DNA of 64,000 nt from NCBI RefSeq assembly GCF_041228405.1, contig NZ_CP133888.1:2976001-3040000 (forward strand). The letters run 5' to 3'. Positions within the stretch are counted from its first letter, which is position 1. The number at the start of each line of letters is the position of its first letter. A program made the translations under genes and the position numbers. This stretch comes from Salinilacustrithrix flava (lineage in GTDB: Bacteria > Actinomycetota > Acidimicrobiia > Acidimicrobiales > Salinilacustritrichaceae). Shown here one piece after another: positions 10,489-19,600 of this stretch. Under the pieces are notes generated by a model that did no database searches, was not told the DNA's origin, and was given only the letters and a program-made list of their open reading frames with translations.

Positions 10489-10561
10489 TCCGGGGTAGCT
10501 CAGCTGGCAGAGCACGCGACTGTTAATCGTGTTGTCGTGGGTTCGATCCCCACCCCCGGAG
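10489..10561 (+). tRNA. tRNA-Asn (GTT)
   Basis: A full cloverleaf can be drawn: acceptor TCCGGGG pairs with CCCCGGA, followed by D arm GCTC/GAGC, anticodon loop CTGTTAA (anticodon GTT) and a T arm with GTTCGATCC. The discriminator base is G and no CCA is encoded. It is 73 nt long and lies 52 bp after rpoD. Confidence 0.95.
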
Positions 10562-10579
10562 CGCATCGAGCTGCAGGTC

Positions 10580-10603
10580 CGAGCCGGTCCATCGACCGGC
10601 TCG
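10580..10603 (+). terminator. Hairpin after tRNA-Asn
   Basis: A perfect 10-bp stem (CGAGCCGGTC, loop CATC) lies 19 bases after the tRNA. No T-tract follows, as is common in GC-rich actinobacteria. Confidence 0.45.
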
Positions 10604-10704
10604 CTTGCTGCCCGGCCCGGTCCCGCCCGCATCGGCAGGGATCGGGCGCGGCGACGGCGAAGCATCGGCCTCGCTCCGTGACGACGGAGCACGGGAGGTC
10701 GGAC

Positions 10705-11040
10705 ATGCACATCGAGGTGCTCCACCGCTGCGGCCGGATCCACCGCGGCTACCAGTCCCTGGCCGAGTGCACGTGGCCCGACGCCACCTACATCGTTGGT
10801 GACGGGGCCTACGCGGTGCTGGCCCGCTGCGACCTGTTCACGGTGGCGCTGTACGAGACGAGCGCCGAGGCCCGTCGCCGCAAGCAGCGCTTCGACGAGC
10901 GGGGGTGCGGCCGGACCTGCGAGGGCCACCATGAGCTGGGCCGGCTCATCGAAGGACCAGAGGCCGACGACCTCAGGTCGACGGCGGCCGCTGACGCTCG
11001 AGCAGGTCGGCCGCGGCGGACTTCATCACGCGCTCGGTGA
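10705..11040 (+). CDS. Hypothetical protein, 111 aa
   Basis: I do not recognise this protein. It starts with MHIEVLHRCGRIHRGYQSLAECTW and contains five cysteines in its first 80 residues (RCGR, ECTW, ARCD, GCGRTC), but no standard zinc motif. A strong GGGAGGT ribosome-binding site 5 bases before ATG 10705 decides the start. The last 22 codons overlap the convergent gene ending at 10973, so the C-terminus is composition-biased and the true functional end may be earlier. Confidence 0.55.
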   Translation: MHIEVLHRCGRIHRGYQSLAECTWPDATYIVGDGAYAVLARCDLFTVALYETSAEARRRKQRFDERGCGRTCEGHHELGRLIEGPEADDLRSTAAADARAGRPRRTSSRAR

Positions 11041-11179
11041 GCGTGCCGCCCGAGCTCCGCAGCCACGCCACGATGTGCGCCTGGTCGAAGCGCCGAGCGT
11101 GGCGGTCCTCCAGGAGGCCGTCGAGATCGGTGAGGTCGAGCACGAAGACGGGCTCATCCGTGGGTCGCGACATGGTCAT
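10973..11179 (-). CDS. Hypothetical protein, 68 aa
   Basis: A short soluble protein (MTMSRPTDEPVFVLDLTDL) with an acidic first half and a helical second half. It has no recognised family. ATG 11179 is chosen because GGAGG stands 8 bases upstream, and the longer reading from 11263 would include an unlikely N-terminus. Its 3' end overlaps the convergent hypothetical gene by 68 bp. Confidence 0.45.
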   Translation of the reverse strand: MTMSRPTDEPVFVLDLTDLDGLLEDRHARRFDQAHIVAWLRSSGGTLTERVMKSAAADLLERQRPPST

Positions 11180-11301
11180 GGTCGGCGCCTCCAGGGCTCG
11201 GTTGTTCCCGCCTGGGCGGGACCATACCCAGGTCTGAACCCCCCAGAACCGAACGATCCACATGATTCGGACGTGGCTCTGACCCCACTGACCACGAGCG
11301 C

Positions 11302-12474
11302 GTGGGGCATGCTCTCACGGTGCACGACGCGCACGATGCCCCCGCCCGAGCTCGCTCGGGCCGCCTGCTGGCCGCGCTCGTCGCCATCCTCGCCCTGTTG
11401 GTCCCCGTTGGGATCGATGCGAGCACGGTGGGTGCCGAGGCCGGCCAGCGCGCCTCCGACATCGTCTACGACGGCACCGACGACGGGGTGGACGGCACGA
11501 TCTACCGGCTCTACCGGGCGTTCTTCCTCCGGGAGCCCGACGGCGACGGCATCGTGTACTGGATCACCGCAGCCCGCCACGGCGCCTACCCGATCGGCTC
11601 GATCGCCGAGGAGTTCGCCCGGTCTCCGGAGTTCCGCCAGCGCTACGGGAACCTCGGCGACGCCGCCTTCGTCGACCTCGTGTACCGCAACGTGCTCGGC
11701 CGCGCCGCGGAGGCCGAGGGGCGCGCCTACTGGCTCGGCCAGCTGCGGGCCGGGATGCTGCGCGGGCACTTGATGCTGTACTTCTCCGAGTCCGTCGAGT
11801 TCGGCCGGGCCGTCGGCGCCGGACCCTTCGGCGCGCGGGACTTCCGCGGTCCCGCCGCTCCGCTCCCGTCAGCGCCGCGGGGCAGCTACCTCTTCCTCCC
11901 CGACGCCAGCCCGGACGTGCTGCCGCCCCGATGGGCGGCGTGTCGACCCGTGTACGTCGTGGCCAACCCGGCCGGCATCCCCGACGCCGAGCACGCCGAG
12001 TTCGTCGAGATGCTGGAGCACGCCCTCGATGCCATCTCCACCGCCACCGGCCAGCACTGGGTGCACGTCGGTCCCACCACCTACCGGAGCGCCGACAGCA
12101 GCTCGTACCGCAAGGTGTTCGGCCAGGTCACGATCTCGTTCATGACCGCACCCGACCCGAGCGAGCAGGCCGCGGCGTGGGCGCTGCCGCTGGCCGGCGC
12201 CCATCCAGACACCGGCCGGATCCAGTACGTCAGCGGGGTCGTCAACCTCAACGCCCAGCGCCTGGTCGGCGACGCCGGCGGGCAGGTGACGCCGCTCGTG
12301 GCCACCACGCTCATGCACGAGCTGGGTCACATCGCCGGTCTCGACCACGTCGAGGATCCGAGCCAGCTCATGCACGGCTACTACGCCCTGCCGAGCGAAC
12401 CCCGCTACGAGACCTACCGCGACGGCGACCGGGCCGGGCTGGCGCGGGTCGGCTCCACCGCCGTCGCCTGCTGA
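11302..12474 (+). CDS. Secreted/surface DUF4214 protein with metzincin-type protease motif
   Basis: A 390-residue protein with an N-terminal hydrophobic signal segment (about 22-38). Next comes a DUF4214-like region (about 60-170; TIYRLYRAFFLREPDGDGIVYW, then a second FVDLVYRNVLGRAAEAEGRAYW unit). The C-terminal domain carries His339-Glu340-x2-His343-x5-His349 (HELGHIAGLDH), the zinc-binding signature of metzincin proteases, followed by QLMHGYY, which places a Met after the zinc site as in the family's Met-turn. The domain pairing suggests a cell-surface or secreted peptidase. The substrate is unknown. GTG 11302 is used, but GTG 11320 is an equally plausible start. Confidence 0.7.
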   Translation: MGHALTVHDAHDAPARARSGRLLAALVAILALLVPVGIDASTVGAEAGQRASDIVYDGTDDGVDGTIYRLYRAFFLREPDGDGIVYWITAARHGAYPIGSIAEEFARSPEFRQRYGNLGDAAFVDLVYRNVLGRAAEAEGRAYWLGQLRAGMLRGHLMLYFSESVEFGRAVGAGPFGARDFRGPAAPLPSAPRGSYLFLPDASPDVLPPRWAACRPVYVVANPAGIPDAEHAEFVEMLEHALDAISTATGQHWVHVGPTTYRSADSSSYRKVFGQVTISFMTAPDPSEQAAAWALPLAGAHPDTGRIQYVSGVVNLNAQRLVGDAGGQVTPLVATTLMHELGHIAGLDHVEDPSQLMHGYYALPSEPRYETYRDGDRAGLARVGSTAVAC

Positions 12475-12478
12475 CATC

Positions 12479-12502
12479 CGCATAGGTCGTTTGGCCTATG
12501 CG
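12479..12502 (+). terminator. Hairpin terminator after the metzincin gene
   Basis: A perfect 8-bp stem (CGCATAGG / CCTATGCG) with an 8-base loop starts 5 bases after the stop codon. No T-tract is present. Confidence 0.5.
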
Positions 12503-12646
12503 AATCCCACGACGCGTGTCGCGGTCCGCGCGCATGGCGCGGACGGAGGCCCTTCGCCGGCGCTCCGAGCCCAGGTCGGTCCGATTTGAGGTGAGTTCGC
12601 CGGTTCCTGACCGGTGACGGGGGCGTGCCATCGGTAGGGAGGACCC

Positions 12647-13006
12647 ATGGCCAGCGCATCCCCGACCGTCGCCTCCCCGTCCGCCCGCCTCGCCTCATCG
12701 GCCGCGCCGCCCGTCGAGCGGGCCGCCGGCAGGTACCAGCTCCTCGCCGGCCTGCAGGTCGCCGACGTGGCCACCACCTGGGTGATCCTCGCCAACTTCT
12801 CGACCAAGGCCGAGGGCAACCCGGTCGTGGCCCAGATGATCCACCACGGTGGCCTCCAGCTCGCCATGATCGCCCTGCTGGTCGTGAAGCTCGCCGTGGT
12901 CTACGTCCTGTACGAGAAGCAGACCGGCATCAACATCATGTCGGCGATCTACGGCCTGGTCGTGTTCAACAACCTGCTGGCGCTGGGCCTCGCGCTCGGA
13001 GGGTGA
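12647..13006 (+). CDS. Small membrane protein, DUF5658-like
   Basis: A 119-residue protein with a Ser/Ala-rich N-terminus and three hydrophobic helices (about 31-49, 68-88 and 96-118). The segment QVADVATTWVILANFSTKAEGNPVV fits the DUF5658 pattern, in which D..TT starts the first helix and EgNP ends it. The family's function is unknown. The ribosome-binding site GGGAGG lies 7 bases before the ATG. It sits just upstream of tRNA-Met on the same strand. Confidence 0.65.
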   Translation: MASASPTVASPSARLASSAAPPVERAAGRYQLLAGLQVADVATTWVILANFSTKAEGNPVVAQMIHHGGLQLAMIALLVVKLAVVYVLYEKQTGINIMSAIYGLVVFNNLLALGLALGG

Positions 13007-13015
13007 GCGCCGGGC

Positions 13016-13021
13016 TACCGT
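13016..13021 (+). promoter_or_regulatory. -10 element of tRNA-Met
   Basis: TACCGT lies 10 bases before the mature tRNA-Met 5' end and is identical to the hexamers before the tRNA-Val copies. Confidence 0.45.
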
Positions 13022-13031
13022 CGCTCGCCTC

Positions 13032-13104
13032 GGGGCGGTAGCTCAGTGGTCAGAGCGCGGCACTCATAATGCCTTGGTCGTGGGTTCGATCCCCACCCGC
13101 CCCA
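13032..13104 (+). tRNA. tRNA-Met (CAT), probably elongator
   Basis: Acceptor GGGGCGG pairs with CCGCCCC. The anticodon loop CTCATAA gives anticodon CAT, and the T arm carries GTTCGATCC. A paired G1-C72 and the lack of the three G-C pairs of initiator anticodon stems argue against tRNA-fMet. A lysidine-modified tRNA-Ile(CAT) is a less likely alternative that cannot be excluded by eye. Confidence 0.85.
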
Positions 13105-13106
13105 CG

Positions 13107-13140
13107 CGAACCCTCGGCCGCTGGGCGGCCTCCGGGTTCG
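13107..13140 (+). terminator. Terminator hairpin after tRNA-Met
   Basis: A two-part stem, CGAACCC/GGGTTCG enclosing GGCCGC/GCGGCC, begins 3 bases after the tRNA. No T-tract is present. Confidence 0.5.
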
Positions 13141-13219
13141 TCGCCGATGCTACGCATCGGCCGGCGTCCGTTCCGTGCTAGAGACTGGCAACTCCTGTAG
13201 CCAACTCTCGAGGTGCACC

Positions 13220-14116
13220 GTGGACGACCAGCAGCTGACACGCCGGGCGAGGGGGCTCGCCGCCGCAATCGAGCCGGTGGCCGGGCAGGTGTACTTCTCG
13301 CCGGAGTGCCACGCGAACTACGAGGCCCTCGGGTTCGGGCCAAGCCCCGGGGACTTCAATGGCGTCGCCGGTCCCGAGATGGAGTCGTACTTCTGCAGCC
13401 GGGGCTCGGTCATGGGCCAGGTGCCCGGCTCGGTCATCGCCGCTGCCTTCGGGGTCTTCAACCACGCCATGGTCGAGCGCATCGTCGAGCGCGGGTGGGC
13501 CAAGACCGACGCGCCGACCATCTGCCAGGCCCGCGACGACGGCGCCGTGGCCCAGCTGCGACGGGTGCTCGGCGACCGGCCCGACGGCGTCGACGAGGCG
13601 CGGACGCTGCTGGAGCGGGCGAACGCGGACCTCGAGCCCTACGGCAAGCCGCTGTACGCGGGGCTCGCCGCGCTCGTCCGCTTCGACGACCCGCTCGCCG
13701 ACTGCTGGCGCCTCGCCGATCGCCTGCGCGAGTACCGGGGCGACGCCCACACCGCCGCCTGGACCTCGGTCGAGCTCGATGCCTGCCAGATCGGGGTGCT
13801 CAGCGAGCTGTACTGGGGTCTGCCGGCCCGGTCGTACTCGCGCACCCGGATGTGGAGCGACGAGCAGTACGACGCCGCCGAGGCCGCGCTCGAGGCGCGT
13901 GGGCTCCTCACCGACCACCAGCTCACCGACGACGGGCGCGCCTTCCGCGAGGAGATCGAGGTCGTCACCGACCGGGGCTGCCGTCCGATCGTCGAGGCGC
14001 TCGGCGACGACGTCGATGCCCTCACCTCCATCCTCGGGCGGTGGGGCGCCTCGGTGCGCGACGCTCGTGGCTACCCGGCCTCCGGTCCCCACGACCTGGC
14101 CGACGCAGCAACCTGA
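13220..14116 (+). CDS. SCO6745-family protein (winged-helix-like)
   Basis: A 298-residue protein that I place in the SCO6745 family from segments such as SPECHANYEALGF near the N-terminus, ELDACQIGVLSELYWGLPAR in the middle and REEIEVVTDRGCRPIVEALG near the end. The C-terminal half resembles a MarR-like winged helix fused to a helical N-terminal domain. The biochemical role is unknown. GTG 13220 is preferred because GAGGTG lies 5 bases upstream. It is followed by an AhpD-like gene on the same strand with a 50-bp gap, probably one transcript. Confidence 0.65.
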   Translation: MDDQQLTRRARGLAAAIEPVAGQVYFSPECHANYEALGFGPSPGDFNGVAGPEMESYFCSRGSVMGQVPGSVIAAAFGVFNHAMVERIVERGWAKTDAPTICQARDDGAVAQLRRVLGDRPDGVDEARTLLERANADLEPYGKPLYAGLAALVRFDDPLADCWRLADRLREYRGDAHTAAWTSVELDACQIGVLSELYWGLPARSYSRTRMWSDEQYDAAEAALEARGLLTDHQLTDDGRAFREEIEVVTDRGCRPIVEALGDDVDALTSILGRWGASVRDARGYPASGPHDLADAAT

Positions 14117-14166
14117 ACCCGGGTCCTGCGGCGGACGCACTGCCGGTTCTGACGAGGGAGATGCAC

Positions 14167-14817
14167 ATGCCCCGCCTGCGCCAGGTGGACCGCGCCGAGG
14201 CCACGGCCGAGGGAGGCCCCGGCATCGTGCCGGCCATGTATCGGCTGATGTTCGGCGACCGGGACCCGGTCGCCGAACCGGGCACCGCCACCGGGACGCC
14301 GGGGGACTGGTGGACGGTGTGGGCCGGCTCGCCGGACATCCTCCAGCACGCCGTGCAGGGCTTCGGCCTCTACCAGAGCCCCGAACGGCAGCTCGACCCC
14401 GTGCTGCGCGAGCTCGGCCAGGCCCGAGCCGGGTACGGCGCCGGCAGCCGCTTCGTGTTCTCCCAGCACTGCAAGTCGCTGCGCGGCCTCGGCGTGTCCG
14501 AGGAGCGGATCGCCGCGGTGGCCCACTGGCCCGCCGCCGACTGCTTCGAGGAGGTCGAGCGCCTGGTGCTCGCCTACACCGACTGCCTCGTCCTGCAGCA
14601 CGGACGGGTGCCGGACGCGCTCTTCGAGGCCCTGCACCGGCACCTGTCCGACGTCGAGCTCCTGGAGCTGACCTACATCACCACGCTGTACTTCCAGCAC
14701 GCGGTGATGTCGCGCGCGCTGCGGACCGAGCTGGACGACGTGGACGAGCCCGTCGTCGAGGTGCGCGTGCCCGGCGCCGAGGACACGATCGTGCCCATGG
14801 CGCCGAGGGAGCGCTGA
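14167..14817 (+). CDS. Carboxymuconolactone decarboxylase / AhpD-like protein
   Basis: A 216-residue all-helical protein of the AhpD/CMD superfamily. The layout fits members that act as peroxidase partners or decarboxylases: ...FVFSQHCKSLRGLGVSEERIAAV..., then LVLAYTDCLV and a final helix LTYITTLYFQHAVMSRAL. The CxxC of classical AhpD is replaced by SQHCK, leaving one Cys and a His, so alkylhydroperoxidase activity is uncertain. ATG 14167 is chosen because GAGGGAG is correctly spaced for it but abuts ATG 14161. It probably shares an operon with the SCO6745-family gene. Confidence 0.7.
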   Translation: MPRLRQVDRAEATAEGGPGIVPAMYRLMFGDRDPVAEPGTATGTPGDWWTVWAGSPDILQHAVQGFGLYQSPERQLDPVLRELGQARAGYGAGSRFVFSQHCKSLRGLGVSEERIAAVAHWPAADCFEEVERLVLAYTDCLVLQHGRVPDALFEALHRHLSDVELLELTYITTLYFQHAVMSRALRTELDDVDEPVVEVRVPGAEDTIVPMAPRER

Positions 14818-14824
14818 GGAGGCC

Positions 14825-15499
14825 TCAGTCGGCAGCGTGCAGCCGGCGGGTGGCGTCCCACACGGCGAGGAAGACCTCGGTGGCGTCGTCGATGAGCTCC
14901 TCGGCCGTGAGCTCCAGGCGGCCACCGATCCACGCCAGGAGCAGCTCGGAGAACCCGCCCACGAGCACGGACGCGCCGAGCCGCCCGATGCGCTCGTCCT
15001 GGGCGCCGACGTCCCGGCGGGAGTTGTCCTGCAGCACGAGCTCGACGAGCGTGGCGCCGGCCCGGACCCGCCGCAGGTTCAGGGCCTCGTTGCCGAGCGC
15101 CTCGCTGTAGAGGATCCGGCCCCGGCGCGGGTCCTCGGCGATGAAGTGCACGGTCGCCGCCACCGAGGCCCGCATCGCTGCGGCGTCGTCCTCGGCGGCG
15201 TTGACGGCATCGGCGGAGCGACGCTTGAGCTGGCGGAAGACGTCGTCGTAGACGGCGACGAGGAGCTCGTCGAGGTCGGTGAAGCTCTCGTAGAAGTAGC
15301 GGGGGTTCAGGCGGGCGTGGGCGCAGACCGCGCGCACGGTCGTGCCGGACATGCCCTCGTTCGCCAGCAGCTCGAACGCGGCCTCGATGAGGAGGTTGCG
15401 CCGCTCGCGCTGGCGCTCCTCGGTCGACAGGCCGTTCCAGCGCGACGGCGTACGGGTGGTCGGCTCGTTCGACACCCTCCGGATGCTACTGCTGGTCAC
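14825..15499 (-). CDS. TetR-family transcriptional regulator
   Basis: A 224-residue regulator. The N-terminal helix-turn-helix lies at about 30-80 (LIEAAFELLANEGMSGTTVRAV, then YFYESFTDLDELLVAVYDDV), followed by an all-helical ligand-binding domain. It is convergent with the AhpD-like gene. A shared 9-mer (ACTGGCAAC) lies upstream of both this gene and the SCO6745-family gene and could be a common operator, though this is weak. The start is uncertain: GTG 15499 is given, while GTG 15475 directly follows GGAGG. Confidence 0.8.
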   Translation of the reverse strand: MTSSSIRRVSNEPTTRTPSRWNGLSTEERQRERRNLLIEAAFELLANEGMSGTTVRAVCAHARLNPRYFYESFTDLDELLVAVYDDVFRQLKRRSADAVNAAEDDAAAMRASVAATVHFIAEDPRRGRILYSEALGNEALNLRRVRAGATLVELVLQDNSRRDVGAQDERIGRLGASVLVGGFSELLLAWIGGRLELTAEELIDDATEVFLAVWDATRRLHAAD

Positions 15500-15521
15500 G
15501 CCCGTTGCCAGTTGATCGTGC

Positions 15522-15968
15522 TCAGACCGCCGGCTCGCGGGGGAAGCCCTCGACCGTGTGCAGCACGACGCGCGTCGAGGTCTCGCGCACGCCCAGGTGC
15601 TCCTTGAAGTTCTGCAGCAGCTGGTCGAGCTCGGCGATGGTCCGGGTCCGGACCCGGATCTGGTAGTCGAAGCCGCCGGTGACGTGGACGGCGTCCACGA
15701 CCTCGGGATCGTTGCGCAAGGCGTCGTCGATGCCCGACCACGGGGCGCCGGGGGTCAGCTGCAGGTCCACGAGCGCATCGATCGGGCGTCCGACCGCCTC
15801 GCTGTCGAGCCGGATGGTGAACCGGTCGATGGCCCCCGATTCCCGGAGGCGACGCAGGCGCTGGGACGCCGCCGACAGGCTCAGGTGCACGGCATCGGCG
15901 AGCTCGGTCACCGACAGGCGACCATCCTCCACGAGCAGGCTGATGATCTTCCGGTCGATAGCGTCCAT
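15522..15968 (-). CDS. Lrp/AsnC-family transcriptional regulator
   Basis: A 148-residue protein with an N-terminal helix-turn-helix (MDAIDRKIISLLVEDGRLS...ASQRLRRLRESGAI) and a C-terminal RAM domain (DAVHVTGGFDYQIRVRTRT) that binds amino-acid effectors and builds oligomers. The gene is divergent from the LysE-type exporter with an 83-bp gap, the usual layout for an Lrp-type activator controlling an amino-acid exporter (inference). A TAGGAT hexamer lies 8 bases before the ATG. Confidence 0.88.
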   Translation of the reverse strand: MDAIDRKIISLLVEDGRLSVTELADAVHLSLSAASQRLRRLRESGAIDRFTIRLDSEAVGRPIDALVDLQLTPGAPWSGIDDALRNDPEVVDAVHVTGGFDYQIRVRTRTIAELDQLLQNFKEHLGVRETSTRVVLHTVEGFPREPAV

Positions 15969-16051
15969 GACCGTAGATCCTACGGGCTCATGTGGCTCAG
16001 GGCAGCAGGTTCGGCAGCCATTGCACCGGAACTGCCGCCATCCTGGCGGTC

Positions 16052-16633
16052 ATGATCCTCCTCATCGGCTTCGTCACCGGGCTCGCCCTGGTCGCCCCCA
16101 TCGGTCCGGTCGCACTGACCCTGTTCGGGCTCGGCGCCGAGCGCGGGCGCCGCGTCGCGCTGGCCGGCGCCGGCGGCGTGGTGCTCGCCGATGCCCTCAC
16201 GATGCCGGTCGCCCTCGGGAGCGCCGGCTTCCTGTCGTCCCTCGACGGGGGGATCGTCCGCGGCTTCGAGGTCGTGATGGGCCTCGCCCTGGTCGCCCTG
16301 GCCGTCTCGACAATCGTGGCCACCGACCGGGCCCGGGCCGCCGTGGCCGGCATCCGCCGTCCGACCCGAACGCTCGCGCTCATGACGATCGTGAACCCGC
16401 TCTCGCTCGTGGCCTGGGCCGGCGTGGCCCTCGCCCTGCCGTCGTCGCTGCGGTCGCCGGCCGCGCTCGTGGCCTTCGGCGCCGGTCTCGTCCTCGCCTC
16501 GGCGTTCTGGCACAGCGGCCTCGCCATGGCCGCCGGATCCATGGCCCGGCGGATGGGTGACGGTCCACGCCGGACCGTCACCCGGGTCAGCGGGGTCGTG
16601 CTCCTGGTGGTCGGCGGCGTGCTCGTCGCCTGA
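16052..16633 (+). CDS. LysE-family amino-acid exporter
   Basis: A 193-residue membrane protein with about six hydrophobic segments. It opens with ILLIGFVTGLALVAPIGPVAL, the LysE/RhtB signature with its conserved PIGP, and has the ..IVNPLSLVAWAGV.. segment in the second half. It likely exports an amino acid or related compound, with specificity unknown. ATG 16052 starts directly at the first membrane helix. It is divergent from the Lrp/AsnC regulator that probably controls it. Confidence 0.85.
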   Translation: MILLIGFVTGLALVAPIGPVALTLFGLGAERGRRVALAGAGGVVLADALTMPVALGSAGFLSSLDGGIVRGFEVVMGLALVALAVSTIVATDRARAAVAGIRRPTRTLALMTIVNPLSLVAWAGVALALPSSLRSPAALVAFGAGLVLASAFWHSGLAMAAGSMARRMGDGPRRTVTRVSGVVLLVVGGVLVA

Positions 16634-16657
16634 CCGGGCCCTGGATCGGGTCCCCGG

Positions 16658-19600
16658 TCAGGTCTCGGCCTGGACGAGGTTCCCGAAGCGGTGGAGGGTG
16701 CGGGTCACGGCCTGCTCACGCAGGTGGTGGCGCAGCTCGACGCCGCCGTCGTTCGTGACCGGATCCTCGGCGAGGTGGACCCGCGCCTCGATCGCCGCCC
16801 GCCGGACCTCCTCGGTCGTCGAGCCGACGACGCGCACCCGCTCGACGTCGAGGGCGGCGAGCCGCGCCGCGAAGGCACTGTCGCCCTCGTCGTCGTGGTG
16901 TGACTCGAGGAGCGGCACCCCGCACGTCGCTGCCGCGTGCCGCACCCGTTCGACGGCGGTGTCGTCGGCGCCTGCGCCGATGCGCAGCCCGACCCGGGGG
17001 AGGGGGCGGTAGCGCAGCACGTTGGACTCGCAGAAGAGCCCCGTGGGGTCGTGGTCGACGCCGTGGACGGTGCGCCACCAGTCGGCGTCGCTGCGCGCCC
17101 ACACGTCCGGGTCGAGCGGGCCGGTGGGGTGCCAGGTGCCGAGCTGCACCACGTAGCCCGGCCCGCCGGCCTTGGCGCCGGGTCCGACGCTGGATCCCTT
17201 CCAGCCGCCGAAGGGCTGGCGCCGCACGATGGCGCCGGTGATGCCGCGGTTCACGTAGGCGTTCCCGACCTCGACGCGCTCGGACCAGTGCTCCACCTCG
17301 GCCGGGTCGAGGGAGTGCAGGCCGCCGGTGAGGCCGAAGGCGGAGTCGTTCTGGATGGCGATCGCATCGTCGAGGTCCTCGGCCCGGATCAGCCCGAGCA
17401 CCGGCCCGAAGCACTCCGTCTGGTGGAACCAGGATCCCGGCCGCACGCCGGTGCGGACGCCGGGCGACCAGAGCTCGCCGGTCTCGTCCAGCGGTCGGGG
17501 TTCGACCAGCCACTCCTCACCTGCGTCGAGCGTGGTGAACGCGCGGGCGAGCCTCGGGTTCGGCTCGCCGATCAGCGGCCCCATCGTGGTCGTCGGGTGG
17601 TGGGCAGGCCCGACGTCGAGGCTCTCCACCGCATCGACGAGCTGGCGACGGAAGCGCGGGCTGTCGTGCACCTCGCCGACGCAGATCGCCAGGCTGGCCG
17701 CCGAGCACTTCTGGCCCGCGTGGCCGAACGCGGAGGCGACCAGGTCGGCGACGGCGAGGTCCAGGTCCGCGTTCGGGGTGATGACGATGGCGTTCTTGCC
17801 CGATGTCTCGGCGAACAGGCGCAGACCCGGGTCCCAGGAGCGGAACAGGTCGGCCGTGTCGGTGCCACCGGTGAGGATGACCGCGTCGACCGAGGTGAGC
17901 AGGTGGCGGCCCACGTCGTCCTCGGGCACCCGGACGTACTGCAGCAGGTCGGCGGGCACGCCGGCGTCGTGCGCGATCTCCACCACCAGCTCGCTGCAGC
18001 GGGGCACCTCCGGCGCCGGCTTGGCCAGCACGGCGTTGCCCGCGGCCAGCGCGGCCAGCATGCCGCCGGCGGGGATGGCGACGGGGAAGTTCCACGGCGG
18101 CACCACGGCCACCACGCCGAGGGGTTCGAAGCGGGCGTGCTCGCGTCGGAGGCCGGTCGGGTCGGCGAGGTCGCTGCGGTCGGCGTAGTAGCGCGCGAAG
18201 TCGATGGCCTCGCAGATCTCCGGGTCCGCCTGGCCCACGGTCTTGCAGCCCTCGTGGGCCATCACCGTGAGCAGGTCACCGCGCCGGCGGGCCATCTCGT
18301 CGGCCACGGCGCGCAGGACGCCACGACGCTCCTCGGCGGGGCGGGCCCACCACTCGGCCTGGGCCCGGCGAGCCCGCCCGATCATCTCGTCGACGGCGCT
18401 CGCCTCGGTGGTCAGCGGGGCACGGACCGGCTCGGGGTGGCGGGCGAGGTGCTCGAGGGCCCAGTCCCGGGTGCCGGCCACGGCGGGGTCGGACTCCGGC
18501 TCGTTCTCGAAGGGCCCCAGGCCGACGGGCTCGGGTGGCTGGGAACGGTCCAGCGTGCGACGGGGGGTGGTGGAGACGTCCCCACGGCGGGCGACGGCGC
18601 GGCGGAACGCCGCTGCTTGCTCCACGAAGGACGCCGAGCCCGGTTCGAGATCGCCGAGCGCCCGCATGAAGTTGCCCACCGCGGCGTTCTCCTCCAGGCG
18701 CCGGAAGAGGTAGGAGATGGCCACGTCGAAGTCGTCGGGGTCGACGACCGGCGTGTACAGCAGCAGCGAGCGCAGCTCGTCGCGGATCACTCGGGCCTGC
18801 GACGGGGCCATGCCCTCGAGCATCTCGATGCCGACCCGGTCGGCGACGCCGCGCCGTTCGGCGAGCAGCGCGGCCCAGGCCACGTCGAAGAGGTTGTGGC
18901 TGCCGACGCCGATGCGCACGGCCCGGAGCCGGTCCGGCTCCAGCACCCAGTCGAGGCAGCGCTTGTAGCCGGCGTCGGTGTCGGCCTTGGTCGGGTGGGG
19001 CGCCGGGTCCCAGCCGTGCATGGCCGCGTCGACCTGCTCCATGGCCAGGTTGGCGCCCTTGACCAGGCGGATCTTGATGTCCGCGCCGCCGCGGTCCTGG
19101 CGGTCGCCCGCCCACGCCACCAGACGACCGAGGGCGTCGAAGGCATCGGGAAGGTAGGCCTGCAGCACGATCCCGGCCTCGGCGCCGAGGAACTCGTCCT
19201 CGTCGAGCACGCGGCGGAACGCGGCCATCGTGAGCTCGAGGTCGTGGTACTCCTCCATGTCGAGGTTCACGAACGTGCCCCGTGCCTGGGCTGCCCGCAG
19301 GATCGTGCGGAGCCGCTCGGCGACGCGGTCGAGGCTGTCGTCCCACGCCCAGTGCTGGAGCTGCGACGCGACCCCGGAGATCTTCACGGACACGTAGTCC
19401 ACGTGCTCGTCGCCGAGGAGGTCGATGGTGGCCTGCAGCCGGCGGGCCGCCTCGCGCTCACCGAGCACGGCCTCGCCCAGCAGGTTCACGTTGAGATCGA
19501 AGCCCTCGGCCCGGCGGGCGCCGAGGTGGCGGTCCATGGCCGCGCCGTGGGCGTCGACCACGAGGTGTCCGACGATCTGGCGCATGCGCCGCCGGGCCAG

